Made by a program: the position numbers and the translations under genes. A DNA stretch of 64,000 bases from Serratia symbiotica (GTDB lineage Bacteria; Pseudomonadota; Gammaproteobacteria; Enterobacterales; Enterobacteriaceae), in NCBI RefSeq assembly GCF_000821185.2, contig NZ_CP050855.1:1674001-1738000 (forward strand), in the 5' to 3' direction. Position 1 is the stretch's first letter, and each line of letters opens with the position of its first letter. Shown one piece after another: positions 50,796-60,634 of the stretch. The notes below the pieces were generated by a model. That model saw only the letters and a program-made list of their open reading frames with translations, did not search any database and was not told the origin of the DNA.

Positions 50796-53700
50796 CTACG
50801 CGTCCAATAACTCAGCCATCCATTGCGGCACGGCTTCATTCTCTTTCTCGAACCCTAACAGCAGGTTTTCCTTAAATCCGCAGGTTCTTTCGTAATGTTT
50901 CTCGCGTAAAAATAGCTCATGGTACTTCTCTGGATGTTTACGGTAAAGCAGAACATCTTTCTGGAAAAAACGTGCGCGAATAGCCGATGACTCACGCTCT
51001 TTTGAACGCAGTTGTGCCGGATGGAATACGTCAACATCTTTGGCGTAAGGCACCATGCCTAATTGCTGCATGCGCCAACCAAAATCCGTGTCCTCACGGA
51101 AATGAGGATGATCAAACTGTAAATCGAACCCCCCCAGATAATTGAATACGGTGCTTCTGACCATCAGGTTGGCAGTCATAAAACCGATGCCTTCAAACCC
51201 GACGTTGGTCACCAGCCGCCAGTTTTCATCACAGTGATTATCTGAAGTGATCATCCCCTCAATGCCTACAACACCTTTAATATCGAAATATTTACGGGCA
51301 TTGGCTAGCCAGTTTGGATTAGGCCGACAATCGTCGTCAGTAAAGGCAATCACTTTCCCCTGCGCTAACAGGGCACCGGTATTCCTTGCTCTGACAGCCC
51401 CTTTAACCGGGGAATGGTAATAGCAAAGAGGAAAACCGAAATCAGAGTCACGAGCAAACCAAGGCTGCTCACTTTGATCGATAATGATGACCTCAAAATC
51501 GCGCTCTACCTGTTTCTGCAAACAGTCAACCAGAATCAGTAGTTGATCCGGGCGTTCATAGCTTGGGATCACCACAGAAAAACAAGGCTGCGGTTGGTTC
51601 GACCACTGAGCGCGAGAAGAGAACATTCGGCCAACAACATCAGAGATACGTTCCCATGCATAACCGCTTTCTACACAGGCACGAGCTGCGGCGCCAACTT
51701 TGCCACGGTATTCCTGGTCAAACAAAGCCCGAATAGCGGTGGCGAATGCCTCTTTCGTCGGATCAACCACCAGCATAGCATTCAAGCCACCAGTATCAAT
51801 ACCGCGAGCACCGATCTTGGTGGTTACTGTTGGCATCGCCATCGACATGAAGTCGAACATTTTGATGTTGGTACCCGAACCCGAGAACATTGGGTTTACC
51901 GCCATGTCAGCAGCGGATAACCACAGCGCCTTATCTTCCTCATTCAGCATGCCGGTAACACGTACGTTCTTGTGATTAACTTTTTCAACAATACTACCAA
52001 CCCCACCAGCAATGATGAACGTCACTTCAGGAACGGCAGGAGCCAACATATTGACGATGAATTTGGCGGCTTCGGCGTTCGGTTCGTATGCACTACCAAT
52101 AAAAATGACCAGCTTGTCCTCGGCGGAGTAATTTAATGCCATTTTTGCCGCCGCGCGTTCTTCGTCTCCCGGCACAGGATGCGTAAACGCCATTACACCA
52201 TTAGGCACCACCCGCATTTTTTCCACCGAGAACTCATATACGCGACTAAAACGTAGCAGGTCTTCCTGCGAACACGCCAATATGAGATCCGCTCGCTGAC
52301 CAAGCAGGTATTCGTCGGCAATAACCTGACGAATTGCCGCTAACTCGGCAGCATTACTTTCATCAAACAGCTGTGCGCGCAAATACCCTTCGATGTTATG
52401 TGAGTCATAAACTACAACTTTACCCTGCAATAAGCTGGGGTCGATAAGTGGATAAACCCAAGGATGGGAAAACACCACCACTTCGGCCTGCTTGATATTT
52501 TCCAGAACGCCTGCCAGATAATCAGGTGATAAATGCCCCTGCTGACTGAATATGACATCAATGACCGTTTTGCCGTTAGCCCGGACGGCCCACTCGTTCG
52601 CTGCCAAATGATGTTCCTGGCTCAGCGGAATATTAATCTCTTCCAGGCTAGGGCTAAGCTGATGCCGGCGATACTTTTCACCCGGCCAATCATAGGAACC
52701 AACATAGGTCGCTTTTACGTCTTGCCCCAAATTGTGATAAAGCCCCAGCAAGCGCAATCGGCCACCGCCAATAGGCGGATCGATCGGCTGCATATCTGCA
52801 ACACTCACATTGAGATGCATTTGCTTTATCATGACCTGAGGAGCCATGGCGGCGGAAATAAGCTGTTTGCCAACGGTTGACCAGCACATCCCCTGAATCA
52901 TCTCATAGCCCTGTTGACCCATAGCAGTCGCAGAAGACGTATTATTGAACAGCCACTCAAACCCCCCGCACAACGCCTCAGGGGTAGGCTCACAGATAAA
53001 CCCAGTTTTCAGGTGTTTAACAAAGTAGGTTGGCTCACCTGAATCGGTGCAGGTAATGATCGGCTTGGCGCTGGAGAATCCTTCCAACGTCACGTATCCG
53101 TAGTCTTCTTTCTTAGGAACAAAAGCGATCGCCAAAGCATTGGCGTAATAACCCAGCAGTTCTTCATCACTCAGACGGCCAACAAACTCAATCCGGCTGT
53201 CACCTGCGGCCAGATCCTTAAGCTCCCGCTCAGTTTCCCCCGTACCTGCGATAACGAGCCGGAGCGGCAATGAAGAAGCCTTAATGGCATTAATAGCAAG
53301 ATCAACGCGTTTCCAGGGATGCAAACGTCCAGGCAAGAAGAAATAATCCCCTGTTTTACCCTGTTTGAAACCATTAACGCCCAGTGGCGGGTGTATGACA
53401 TCCGAGTGAATGCCACACCAGCGGTAGAGACGATTGGAAACTTCATGACCAATGGTGAATCTGGCCTTCACTTTCGATATCGCCTCAAAGTCCCATTGGT
53501 GTAACATCGCCCGTTCAGCAAGGCGAATGGGATCGTGACCGGGGAAGGTTTCGTAAAACATGTCATCAAACACTCGTACCGTATGCACTAGATACATTAC
53601 GTGGTTAGGATGATTAACAGCATAAGTTGGCGTTTTGGTAGAGACGACTGCATCAAAACGGCTGAGATCCAATTCACGACAGTGTTGATAGTTTTTGCCA

Positions 53701-53897
53701 ATCTGCTCGAAGGAGGATTCGTCGGCAATGACCGGTACAGTTTCCGCCTCACACCCTATTTCGATTAACCCCGCCAATAATCCCTGGTAGAGACGTTCAG
53801 CACCGCCTACCTCTCCCTGTGCGGACTCTGTCGTTAATACGGCAACACGTAACCCTTTGAACTGCTCAAGTTCAGCGTATTGATTACAGTAGTTCAC
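50796..53897 (-). CDS. Three-domain glycosyltransferase (GT4-GT4-GT2), 1033 residues
   Basis: A very long cytoplasmic glycosyltransferase with three catalytic-type domains. GT4 no. 1 (~15-350): GGAERLYQG, PGRLHPWKRVDLAINAI, KEDYGYVTLEGFSSAKPIITC. GT4 no. 2 (~380-760): VVYDSHNIEGYLRAQ, VVPNGV, FIGSAYEPNAEA, FSGSGTNIKMFDFMSMAMPTV. GT2 (~770-1010): FSVVIPSYERPDQL, GAVRARNTGALLAQG, the DxD-type FTDDDCRPNPNW, and FREDTDFGWRMQQLG. GTG start 53897 overlaps the methyltransferase stop (GTGA). It may add several residues of the repeat or act as a polymerase-like enzyme; neither is shown by the sequence. The frame is intact through all domains. Confidence 0.88.
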   Translation of the reverse strand: MNYCNQYAELEQFKGLRVAVLTTESAQGEVGGAERLYQGLLAGLIEIGCEAETVPVIADESSFEQIGKNYQHCRELDLSRFDAVVSTKTPTYAVNHPNHVMYLVHTVRVFDDMFYETFPGHDPIRLAERAMLHQWDFEAISKVKARFTIGHEVSNRLYRWCGIHSDVIHPPLGVNGFKQGKTGDYFFLPGRLHPWKRVDLAINAIKASSLPLRLVIAGTGETERELKDLAAGDSRIEFVGRLSDEELLGYYANALAIAFVPKKEDYGYVTLEGFSSAKPIITCTDSGEPTYFVKHLKTGFICEPTPEALCGGFEWLFNNTSSATAMGQQGYEMIQGMCWSTVGKQLISAAMAPQVMIKQMHLNVSVADMQPIDPPIGGGRLRLLGLYHNLGQDVKATYVGSYDWPGEKYRRHQLSPSLEEINIPLSQEHHLAANEWAVRANGKTVIDVIFSQQGHLSPDYLAGVLENIKQAEVVVFSHPWVYPLIDPSLLQGKVVVYDSHNIEGYLRAQLFDESNAAELAAIRQVIADEYLLGQRADLILACSQEDLLRFSRVYEFSVEKMRVVPNGVMAFTHPVPGDEERAAAKMALNYSAEDKLVIFIGSAYEPNAEAAKFIVNMLAPAVPEVTFIIAGGVGSIVEKVNHKNVRVTGMLNEEDKALWLSAADMAVNPMFSGSGTNIKMFDFMSMAMPTVTTKIGARGIDTGGLNAMLVVDPTKEAFATAIRALFDQEYRGKVGAAARACVESGYAWERISDVVGRMFSSRAQWSNQPQPCFSVVIPSYERPDQLLILVDCLQKQVERDFEVIIIDQSEQPWFARDSDFGFPLCYYHSPVKGAVRARNTGALLAQGKVIAFTDDDCRPNPNWLANARKYFDIKGVVGIEGMITSDNHCDENWRLVTNVGFEGIGFMTANLMVRSTVFNYLGGFDLQFDHPHFREDTDFGWRMQQLGMVPYAKDVDVFHPAQLRSKERESSAIRARFFQKDVLLYRKHPEKYHELFLREKHYERTCGFKENLLLGFEKENEAVPQWMAELLDA

Positions 53898-55099
53898 TGC
53901 TGACCTCTTTCGTCTTTGGTGGCTTTAAGCTCGTCCTTAATTCTGCTGTGTAATTCGTCAAGACTCAGCGAATTAGATGACTTAAATGAAAAAAATGCGT
54001 GGCTTTGCCCTGCCAGCATTTCATTTACTGAGAAGGGGGTTCGCGTGCTGCTACCAACCAGAACTTTGAGATAGAGTTTGTGTAATACGAAATACAGTCC
54101 CATCTTCTTGGCAGTAATGACAGTGTAATATCTCAGCCTTTGGTTATTGTTGAAAATTCGAATCAGCTTGCTTCCACCACGGCTAAACAAACACGCCTTC
54201 TGCTCCCTGCCATTCTTGCCATTTATTATCCACCCCAGCAAACGGACTGGCGCGCTAACGCGCCACGATGTACTGTTGTAAATTTGCTCAATATGATTTT
54301 TACACAGGCTGATTTCATGTTCAAGATCTCGGATACGCTTCAGGGAAGCTTCATGAACCTTAGAAAAATCGTCAAACTTCTGCATTTCCTTTTCCACATT
54401 CTTTAAGGCAATAAATTCACTGAAAGTTTGATAATTATCAAATATATTAGGTGGATACTTAAACGATGGTAAGAGTTCTTGATGTTCAATTGAAACATAA
54501 AAACGGTTGAGACCATCAGCATAAGCAAACAGGTAGTTTTTATCTATCAGCAGCTCTTCAATTTCCAAGTATGTTTCTGTTTGAGTATTAGGAAATGTCG
54601 ATTCAACTACCACAACCCACGGGCGATATTTATCCCAATCATTCCCCTTAAGCACGGATAATTCAGAACCTTCAACGTCAATTTTTAAAAAATGGATATT
54701 CTCAGGTTGGAACTCAACGCATATGTCTGCTAACGTCCTTACCGCAACCTTACGCCATTGCCCTTTGTATCCCTCAGCCTTATGGGCTTTAACAATGTTT
54801 TTGTCAAGGGTATCCCAGCCCCGGATATCGCATTCCCAGATTTCTAATTCACCCACACTTTCATTCAATGCGCAGTTCAAATTAATATCTTGAGGCCGAT
54901 CGGTAACCAGCTCACGAAAATGCCCACAGTTCGGTTCAATGTTTATGCCACGCCACCCTTGATTATAGAATGAATGCGTCACAGAGTCGCTAACAGGATC
55001 GTTAGCACCAACATCAATGTAGAATCCATTTTCAACATTTTTCAGTGCTTTCCAAAGCATCACGTCTTCTAAATTCTGGGCATATGAAATAAAAGTCAT
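53894..55099 (-). CDS. FkbM-family methyltransferase with C-terminal coiled coil
   Basis: 401 residues. The N-terminal FkbM SAM-dependent methyltransferase domain (~1-205) has the SAM loop GFYIDVGANDP and the signature IHFLKIDVEGSELSVLKG. A coiled coil follows at ~230-272 (EKEMQKFDDFSKVHEASLKRI…), then the SxSWRxSxPxR motif (277-286) often seen after coiled coils in O-antigen enzymes, and a basic tail. Because it lies directly after wzt, I infer that it methylates the non-reducing end of the polysaccharide and that the coil may act in length control, like WbdD. It lacks a visible kinase domain. Its ATG overlaps the wzt stop. Confidence 0.82.
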   Translation of the reverse strand: MTFISYAQNLEDVMLWKALKNVENGFYIDVGANDPVSDSVTHSFYNQGWRGINIEPNCGHFRELVTDRPQDINLNCALNESVGELEIWECDIRGWDTLDKNIVKAHKAEGYKGQWRKVAVRTLADICVEFQPENIHFLKIDVEGSELSVLKGNDWDKYRPWVVVVESTFPNTQTETYLEIEELLIDKNYLFAYADGLNRFYVSIEHQELLPSFKYPPNIFDNYQTFSEFIALKNVEKEMQKFDDFSKVHEASLKRIRDLEHEISLCKNHIEQIYNSTSWRVSAPVRLLGWIINGKNGREQKACLFSRGGSKLIRIFNNNQRLRYYTVITAKKMGLYFVLHKLYLKVLVGSSTRTPFSVNEMLAGQSHAFFSFKSSNSLSLDELHSRIKDELKATKDERGQQ

Positions 55100-56319
55100 T
55101 TCGTATAAACTCCTACTTTTGGGTCTAACCAGGTCAGTCCGACAAAATTGGCTTTATCAATATTGACGACATTGAAAAGTAAGGCTAAGTCACGCCACTC
55201 ATAATTATTGACTAAATGAGTATCAGTACTTACAAGGGCGGTCTGTATAGAGTAGCTTCCCGATCCAAGATTAACATCGAAACTGAAATCATAAACCAAT
55301 ATTGTTCCAGCCTTTACATTATCGACGACACTATTTTTGAGATCAGTATTGGTACCATACAGCACCTGCCCCAAGCGATCCTTAATTCCATATCCCAAAA
55401 CTAAACGAGGAATATCTTCATTAACCTTGACTTCAATATGTAAAGTTACAGCCTGACCAACATTGACTATTTCTACCGGTTTATTGTTTTTATCTAATAA
55501 ACTAATCTCAAAAACCTCCGCCTCACCGGTACCCGAGATAGTCTGTATTTTTCCCTCAGGGGTGATTTTTTGCTCTACCTTCTGGTTCTGTTTTGCCGCA
55601 AGTAAAGCATTGTAGTAATCCATTACTGCCTCAGGTTCGCCTTCCATTTCAATACGGCCAGCATTGAGCAAAATAGCCCTGTCGCACATACTCTGAATCG
55701 CCTGCTTATCATGAGACACAATTAACAGAGTGGTACCTTGCCGTCGGAAATCGCGGATTCTCTCAAAGCTTTTATGTTGAAAGTAATCATCACCAACGGA
55801 CAATGCTTCATCCACTATCAGTACATCAGGCCTGATTGAGGTCGCCACACTAAACGCCAGGCGCATCTGCATACCACTGGAATAGAGTCGTACAGGACTG
55901 TCAAGATAATCGCCAATCTCAGCGAATGCCTCAATTTTCGGCATTAATTTGCTGATATCATCAGCATGTAACCCCATCAGTTGACCCGCCATGTAGACAT
56001 TCTGGCGACCAGTAAAGTCGGGATGAAACCCCATTCCTAACTCCAACAGCGCGGCTACACGCCCTGAAATATGGACATTCCCTTTCGTCGGCTGGCTGGT
56101 GCCAGTGATCATTTTCAACAACGTACTCTTACCAGCCCCGTTGATGCCAATGATCCCAACGGCCTCACCCGGATTAACGGTGAAATTGATATCTTGCAAC
56201 ACCCATTTCAACTGATGCTTGACGATATTCCCGGGATAAAACCATTCAATAAGGCGTGCCCAACGATTAGGGTATTGCTTAAACGCTTTACCTATATTAC
56301 TTACGCTGATAGTGCTCAT
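55096..56319 (-). CDS. wzt: O-antigen ABC exporter ATPase with carbohydrate-binding domain
   Basis: 407 residues from ATG 56319. ABC ATPase (~1-240): Walker A GINGAGKS (58-65), signature YSSGMQ (146-151), Walker B VLIVDE, H-loop VSHD. The C-terminal ~145 residues (from ~262, ISGTGEAEVFEISLLDK) form a beta-sandwich Wzt-C domain, which in E. coli O8/O9a recognises the modified chain end before export. With the adjacent methyltransferase this suggests export of capped chains only. The start overlaps the wzm stop by one base. Confidence 0.93.
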   Translation of the reverse strand: MSTISVSNIGKAFKQYPNRWARLIEWFYPGNIVKHQLKWVLQDINFTVNPGEAVGIIGINGAGKSTLLKMITGTSQPTKGNVHISGRVAALLELGMGFHPDFTGRQNVYMAGQLMGLHADDISKLMPKIEAFAEIGDYLDSPVRLYSSGMQMRLAFSVATSIRPDVLIVDEALSVGDDYFQHKSFERIRDFRRQGTTLLIVSHDKQAIQSMCDRAILLNAGRIEMEGEPEAVMDYYNALLAAKQNQKVEQKITPEGKIQTISGTGEAEVFEISLLDKNNKPVEIVNVGQAVTLHIEVKVNEDIPRLVLGYGIKDRLGQVLYGTNTDLKNSVVDNVKAGTILVYDFSFDVNLGSGSYSIQTALVSTDTHLVNNYEWRDLALLFNVVNIDKANFVGLTWLDPKVGVYTK

Positions 56320-57113
56320 TAAAGTTCGTCCACCATTTCTGCTGCACGCTTTTGGAATAAGTGCATTCCCAGTATGCAAAGCAACAAACCTACAATTGTT
56401 GTAGGCAGTATGCCATACCAGTCAGGCCATTCACCTTTAACCAATACTGCTTGGCAAGCCATAACGATGCCCGCTAAAGGATTATAGGATACATATTCTC
56501 GTAAATTTTCTGGCAAGATAGTTACCGAATAAACGATTGGGGTCAACCAGAACCAAAACTGTAAGAATATTCCAAAGAATTGACCAACATCACTAAAAAA
56601 CACATTGAGCACGCCGATAGTCATACCTAAGCCAACTGCGAATATTATCAACACCGCGATAACTGGAATAATTGACAAAATCACAACTCCGGGAAAGTAG
56701 CCGCTAATCAACAGAAAAATGCAGAAAATAGCGAATACAATAAGGAAGTTAAGTAATGCGCTGCCAATGATTATGGCTGGAATACAAATTCGCGGAAAAT
56801 TAATCTTCTTCAGCAAATTTCCGTTGTCGACAAACATTACCTGTGAGCGAGAGACTATTTCGGCAAACAGCCCCCAACTTAATACCCCCGCACAAAGATA
56901 AATACTGTATGCAAATGAGTGATCAACACCTGGTAATTTCGCACGCATAATCTGTGAAAAAATAACCGTATAAATCACTATCATCGCCAAGGGATTGAGA
57001 ATATTCCACACTGCACCCAGCAGCGAATTCCTATATTTCGCCTGAAACTCTCGCTTAATACTACCAAATATAAAACTGCGATACTGCCATAATCCCTGAA
57101 TCATATTAAACAT
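56319..57113 (-). CDS. wzm: O-antigen ABC exporter permease
   Basis: A 264-residue ABC-2 type permease with six membrane helices, which moves undecaprenyl-linked polysaccharide across the inner membrane. Family features are IKREFQAKYRNSLLGAVWNILNPLAMIVIY at the N-terminus, NLLKKINFPRICIP, and the C-terminal FQKRAAEMVDEL. Its ATG overlaps the manB stop by one base. Base composition is visibly AT-richer than the flanking backbone, as is common in O-antigen loci. Confidence 0.94.
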   Translation of the reverse strand: MFNMIQGLWQYRSFIFGSIKREFQAKYRNSLLGAVWNILNPLAMIVIYTVIFSQIMRAKLPGVDHSFAYSIYLCAGVLSWGLFAEIVSRSQVMFVDNGNLLKKINFPRICIPAIIIGSALLNFLIVFAIFCIFLLISGYFPGVVILSIIPVIAVLIIFAVGLGMTIGVLNVFFSDVGQFFGIFLQFWFWLTPIVYSVTILPENLREYVSYNPLAGIVMACQAVLVKGEWPDWYGILPTTIVGLLLCILGMHLFQKRAAEMVDEL

Positions 57114-58489
57114 TATTTATGGAATCCTGTTATGATGTTTTCTATTTCTTTAATCTGTCTGGTAACCGTGTTTTTATCATCTTTGGCTTCAATATTCAGC
57201 CTTAACAAGGCTTCGGTATTCGAGCAGCGTAGATTAAATCTCCAATCATTAAGCTCAATAGAGATACCGTCCGTTTTATCGATCTCAACATCACACCCGT
57301 AAATAGCCTCAATCTCATTAAGCACTTTGTCGATATCCGCAACCTTATAGTTAATTTCACCGCTGCAAGGGAACTTATTCATGCGATCACCAACCAGTTG
57401 GCTCAATGTCTTCTCTTTGGCGGAAAGCAACGCAGCCACCAGCAGCCATGGGATCATCCCGCTGTCGCAATAGGCAAAATCACGGAAGTAATGGTGCGCA
57501 CTCATCTCGCCGCCGTAGATAGCGTCTTCTTTACGCATCCGTTCTTTAATAAATGCATGGCCAGTTTTAGACATGACCGGAACACCCCCCGCTTGGTTAA
57601 CAATATCAATAGTATTCCAGGACAAGCGAGGATCGTGGATAATCTTGGCCCCTGGGTTGGTGTGCAAGAAAGCCTGTGCCAGCAGCCCGACAATGTAATA
57701 ACTTTCGATAAAACTCCCTTGCTCATCGAACAGGAAACAGCGGTCAAAGTCGCCATCAAAAGCAATGCCCATATCGGCCTGATGCGCCAGCACCGCTTTA
57801 GCCGTATCGTCACGGCATTCAGGTAATAATGGATTAGGGATACCGTTCGGGAAATTACCATCCGGCTGATGATGCACTTTCACAAAAGAGACAGGGATGT
57901 TGTCGCGCTTAAAACGGCGTTCAATCTCATCAATGACGTGCCCCGCCGCGCCGTTACCAGAGTTGATAACCAGCTTCATTGGCTTCAACGCCGTTGTATC
58001 GATATAACTCAATAGATGATTAACGTACTCGTTCAAGATCGTTATTTGCTGATAGCTACCGCGTTTGTTTGCTGCAACCGGAGGAAATGCATTGTCTTGC
58101 GCCAACTGTTTGATTGCCAGCAGGCCGGTATCGCCACTTATTGGCTGGGCGTTGGCGCGTACCAGTTTCATACCGTTGTAATTCATTGGGTTATGACTTG
58201 CGGTCACTTCTATCCCGCCATCCATGCCAAGATGGAAAGTAGCAAAATAGACCTCTTCGGTTCCGCTCACGCCAATGTCATACACATCAGCACCTGCATC
58301 TTGCAGCCCATTCGCTAACGCCAACTTAAGAGCTTCGCTGCTAAGGCGCACGTCCCCACCGACAATCACGCGTAACGGCTTAAGATATTCCCCATAAGCT
58401 CGGCCGATGCGGTAGGCAATATCTTCGTTCAGCTCTTCACCAAGTTGGCCACGAATATCATATGCTTTAAAACAGGTTAGGCTATTCAT
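57113..58489 (-). CDS. manB: Phosphomannomutase
   Basis: 458 residues from ATG 58489 (E. coli CpsG/ManB 456); it interconverts mannose-6-P and mannose-1-P. The phosphoserine loop is [13 protein letters not shown], the magnesium loop DGDFDRC, the sugar loop [12 protein letters not shown], and the phosphate loop [12 protein letters not shown]. It sits between manC and wzm in the same direction, 14 bases after manC. Seven codons upstream are in frame but lack conservation. Confidence 0.96.
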   Translation of the reverse strand: MNSLTCFKAYDIRGQLGEELNEDIAYRIGRAYGEYLKPLRVIVGGDVRLSSEALKLALANGLQDAGADVYDIGVSGTEEVYFATFHLGMDGGIEVTASHNPMNYNGMKLVRANAQPISGDTGLLAIKQLAQDNAFPPVAANKRGSYQQITILNEYVNHLLSYIDTTALKPMKLVINSGNGAAGHVIDEIERRFKRDNIPVSFVKVHHQPDGNFPNGIPNPLLPECRDDTAKAVLAHQADMGIAFDGDFDRCFLFDEQGSFIESYYIVGLLAQAFLHTNPGAKIIHDPRLSWNTIDIVNQAGGVPVMSKTGHAFIKERMRKEDAIYGGEMSAHHYFRDFAYCDSGMIPWLLVAALLSAKEKTLSQLVGDRMNKFPCSGEINYKVADIDKVLNEIEAIYGCDVEIDKTDGISIELNDWRFNLRCSNTEALLRLNIEAKDDKNTVTRQIKEIENIITGFHK

Positions 58490-58503
58490 TAAAACCTCAA
58501 AAT

Positions 58504-59916
58504 TTAGCAACGACCGTAATGATCTTTGATACGAATAATGTCATCGTTCCCTAAATAAGAACCCGCCTGCACTTCAATCAGTTCCAAAGGTATATTACCT
58601 GGGTTTTCTAAACGGTGAACCACGCCAATGGGAATGAATGTCGACTGATTTTCAGTCAATAGAAAAGTTTTATCTCCGGTTGTCACTCTGGCCGTACCTG
58701 CAAGCACCACCCAATGCTCAGTACGATGATGGTGTATCTGCAAGGAAAACGCTTCGCCTGGGTTCACGGTTATGCGGTTTACACAGAAACGTTTTTCGGC
58801 GACCAAGATATCGCAGATGCCCCATGGCCGGTAAACTTCACGATGTCTTCTATATTCGCTACGATTGTGTTTTTTCAGATATTCAACTACTTTTTTGACA
58901 TCCTGTACCTTTGATTTATCAACCACCAGTACAGCATCCTTGGTATTAACCATCACCAGATTATCGACGCCAACAGCAGCCACCAATTTTTCATCGGTAT
59001 TGATATAACAGTCATGAGTGTTATGCAGGAAGGTATCACCAGTTAATGCATTGCCGGCCTCATCCTTCGGGCTGACTTCCCACAAAGCAGACCATGATCC
59101 AACATCACTCCATCCAGCATCTAGCGGTATCATGACGGCATCCTGGGTTTTCTCCATCACCGCATAATCGATCGATTCATCAGGGCAGCACGCAAAAGCG
59201 TCTTGTTTAACGTTGATGAAATTCTTATCGCCCCCGGTATCACTCAGAGCGTGCTGGCAGGCAGCCAAAATATCTGGACGAAACTTCTCCAATTCTTCTA
59301 AATAGCGCTTGGCACGGAACATGAACATACCGCTGTTCCAAAAATATTCTCCAGAATCCACGTAATTTTGGGCGGTGGCAAGATCGGGTTTTTCGACAAA
59401 ACGCTTTACGCAAGTCGCAGAAACATGCTCACCCCAGCTTTCGCCACGCTGGATATAGCCATATCCTGTTTCCGGCCCAGTGGGCACAATACCGAATGTC
59501 ACCAGGCTTTGCCCCGCAGCAAAAGCCTGTGCTGCCTCGATAGCCGCATGAAACGCCCCAATATCCTTGATGATATGATCTGCCGCCAAGACCAACATGA
59601 TGGGATCGTGCCCTTGCGCAAGGGCGTTTAGTGCTGCCAGCGCGATCGCTGGCGCAGTATTGCGTCCTACCGGTTCCAAGATGATGTTGTGTGACAACAT
59701 GTCGATTTGACGCAGTTGTTCAGCCACCATAAAGCGGTGATCCTGGTTACAGATGACGACAGGTTCACTGATCTCAACACCATCAAGGCGGTTTAATGTT
59801 TCCTGCAACATTGAATGGAAGCTATGCAAACGCAGAAATTGCTTTGGATGAAGTTCACGGGACATCGGCCACAAACGGCTACCAGTGCCGCCTGCCATAA
59901 TTACAGGTAATAACAT
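58504..59916 (-). CDS. manC: Mannose-1-phosphate guanylyltransferase
   Basis: A 470-residue bifunctional-type enzyme that makes GDP-mannose. The N-terminal nucleotidyltransferase domain starts [22 protein letters not shown] (pyrophosphorylase signature) and contains VEKPD and WNSGMFMF. The C-terminal cupin (~350-470) has the PMI-type [15 protein letters not shown]. It is the first gene of the O-antigen operon, ~175 bases downstream of the JUMPstart/ops element. Confidence 0.96.
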   Translation of the reverse strand: MLLPVIMAGGTGSRLWPMSRELHPKQFLRLHSFHSMLQETLNRLDGVEISEPVVICNQDHRFMVAEQLRQIDMLSHNIILEPVGRNTAPAIALAALNALAQGHDPIMLVLAADHIIKDIGAFHAAIEAAQAFAAGQSLVTFGIVPTGPETGYGYIQRGESWGEHVSATCVKRFVEKPDLATAQNYVDSGEYFWNSGMFMFRAKRYLEELEKFRPDILAACQHALSDTGGDKNFINVKQDAFACCPDESIDYAVMEKTQDAVMIPLDAGWSDVGSWSALWEVSPKDEAGNALTGDTFLHNTHDCYINTDEKLVAAVGVDNLVMVNTKDAVLVVDKSKVQDVKKVVEYLKKHNRSEYRRHREVYRPWGICDILVAEKRFCVNRITVNPGEAFSLQIHHHRTEHWVVLAGTARVTTGDKTFLLTENQSTFIPIGVVHRLENPGNIPLELIEVQAGSYLGNDDIIRIKDHYGRC

Positions 59917-60634
59917 TTCTAATCCTTTATCACGGTCCGTAAAATAACCTAAAAATACAATAAATTAAATAAATATCACTGTGTGTATGTGCGCATTCTT
60001 AACGCGGCTAGCGGGCTGAAACTTCAAGCATGTCAAACGACGAATGGGCTACCCGTAGCTCAACAAGCCACAGCTTACCCCACCAGCAGGCAAGCTACCG
60101 CCCTTGGCTCAACAGCTACCAACCAACTGACAGTCAATGTGTTACTTATTATCCCCCAGCCTGTTTGGCTCCGAGTAAAATCAGCACAAGTTGTCGTGTG
60201 ATTGGCATCGAGACAGGCTATAGAGAGAGTAAACGCAATAAATTTTTTTTACTCAGTATGCTACCATCTTGCCCATCAAAACACCTGCCTATCATTCGTT
60301 ATTTCAGGGCTATGTGAAATAGGCGTTCAGTAAATATGCAAATTTATATTTCGCTATAAAAATAATAAACATCATGTAGTTATGGTGCAATTCGTGCATT
60401 TTGAAATCAAAAATCAGGATACTTCTTAAAACGCATGAACGCAACCGCGTTGCCCGTAAAGGGGAAGATGAGAGGAGACGAAGAACGGCGAATGTACCAT
60501 TGTATTCCACACCTTGGTCAAAACAAACGCCTGCTTTTTCCTAAACTTTCCTGATTGAAGTTGAATTTTCCCGCTGCAACACTCATCATTCCTATGCGGC
60601 ATAAGCCGTCTAACTTGCAGGTGAAATTAGGCGT
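59917..60634. other. O-antigen operon leader and yegH upstream region
   Basis: 718 bases without a supported gene, between the divergent manC and yegH. It holds the JUMPstart/ops element at 60090-60133 and, elsewhere, AT-rich sequence in which promoters for both directions must lie; I could not identify convincing -35/-10 pairs. Short plus-strand frames around 59983-60317 read through the JUMPstart and are not credible genes. Confidence 0.5.
60090..60133 (-). promoter_or_regulatory. JUMPstart element with ops site
   Basis: On the minus strand it reads ctgtcagttggttggtagct then gttgagccaagggcggtagc and ttgc, close to the JUMPstart consensus (CAGTGCTCTGGTAGCTGTTAAGCCAGGGGCGGTAGCGTG). The embedded ops core GGCGGTAGCTTG differs from GGCGGTAGCGTG at one base. 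The element recruits RfaH to the paused polymerase and is found in leaders of long surface-polysaccharide operons. Confidence 0.85.

Noticed and set aside
59983..60317. Short plus-strand frames upstream of yegH
   Set aside because: They cross the JUMPstart/ops element on the opposite strand and show no family resemblance.
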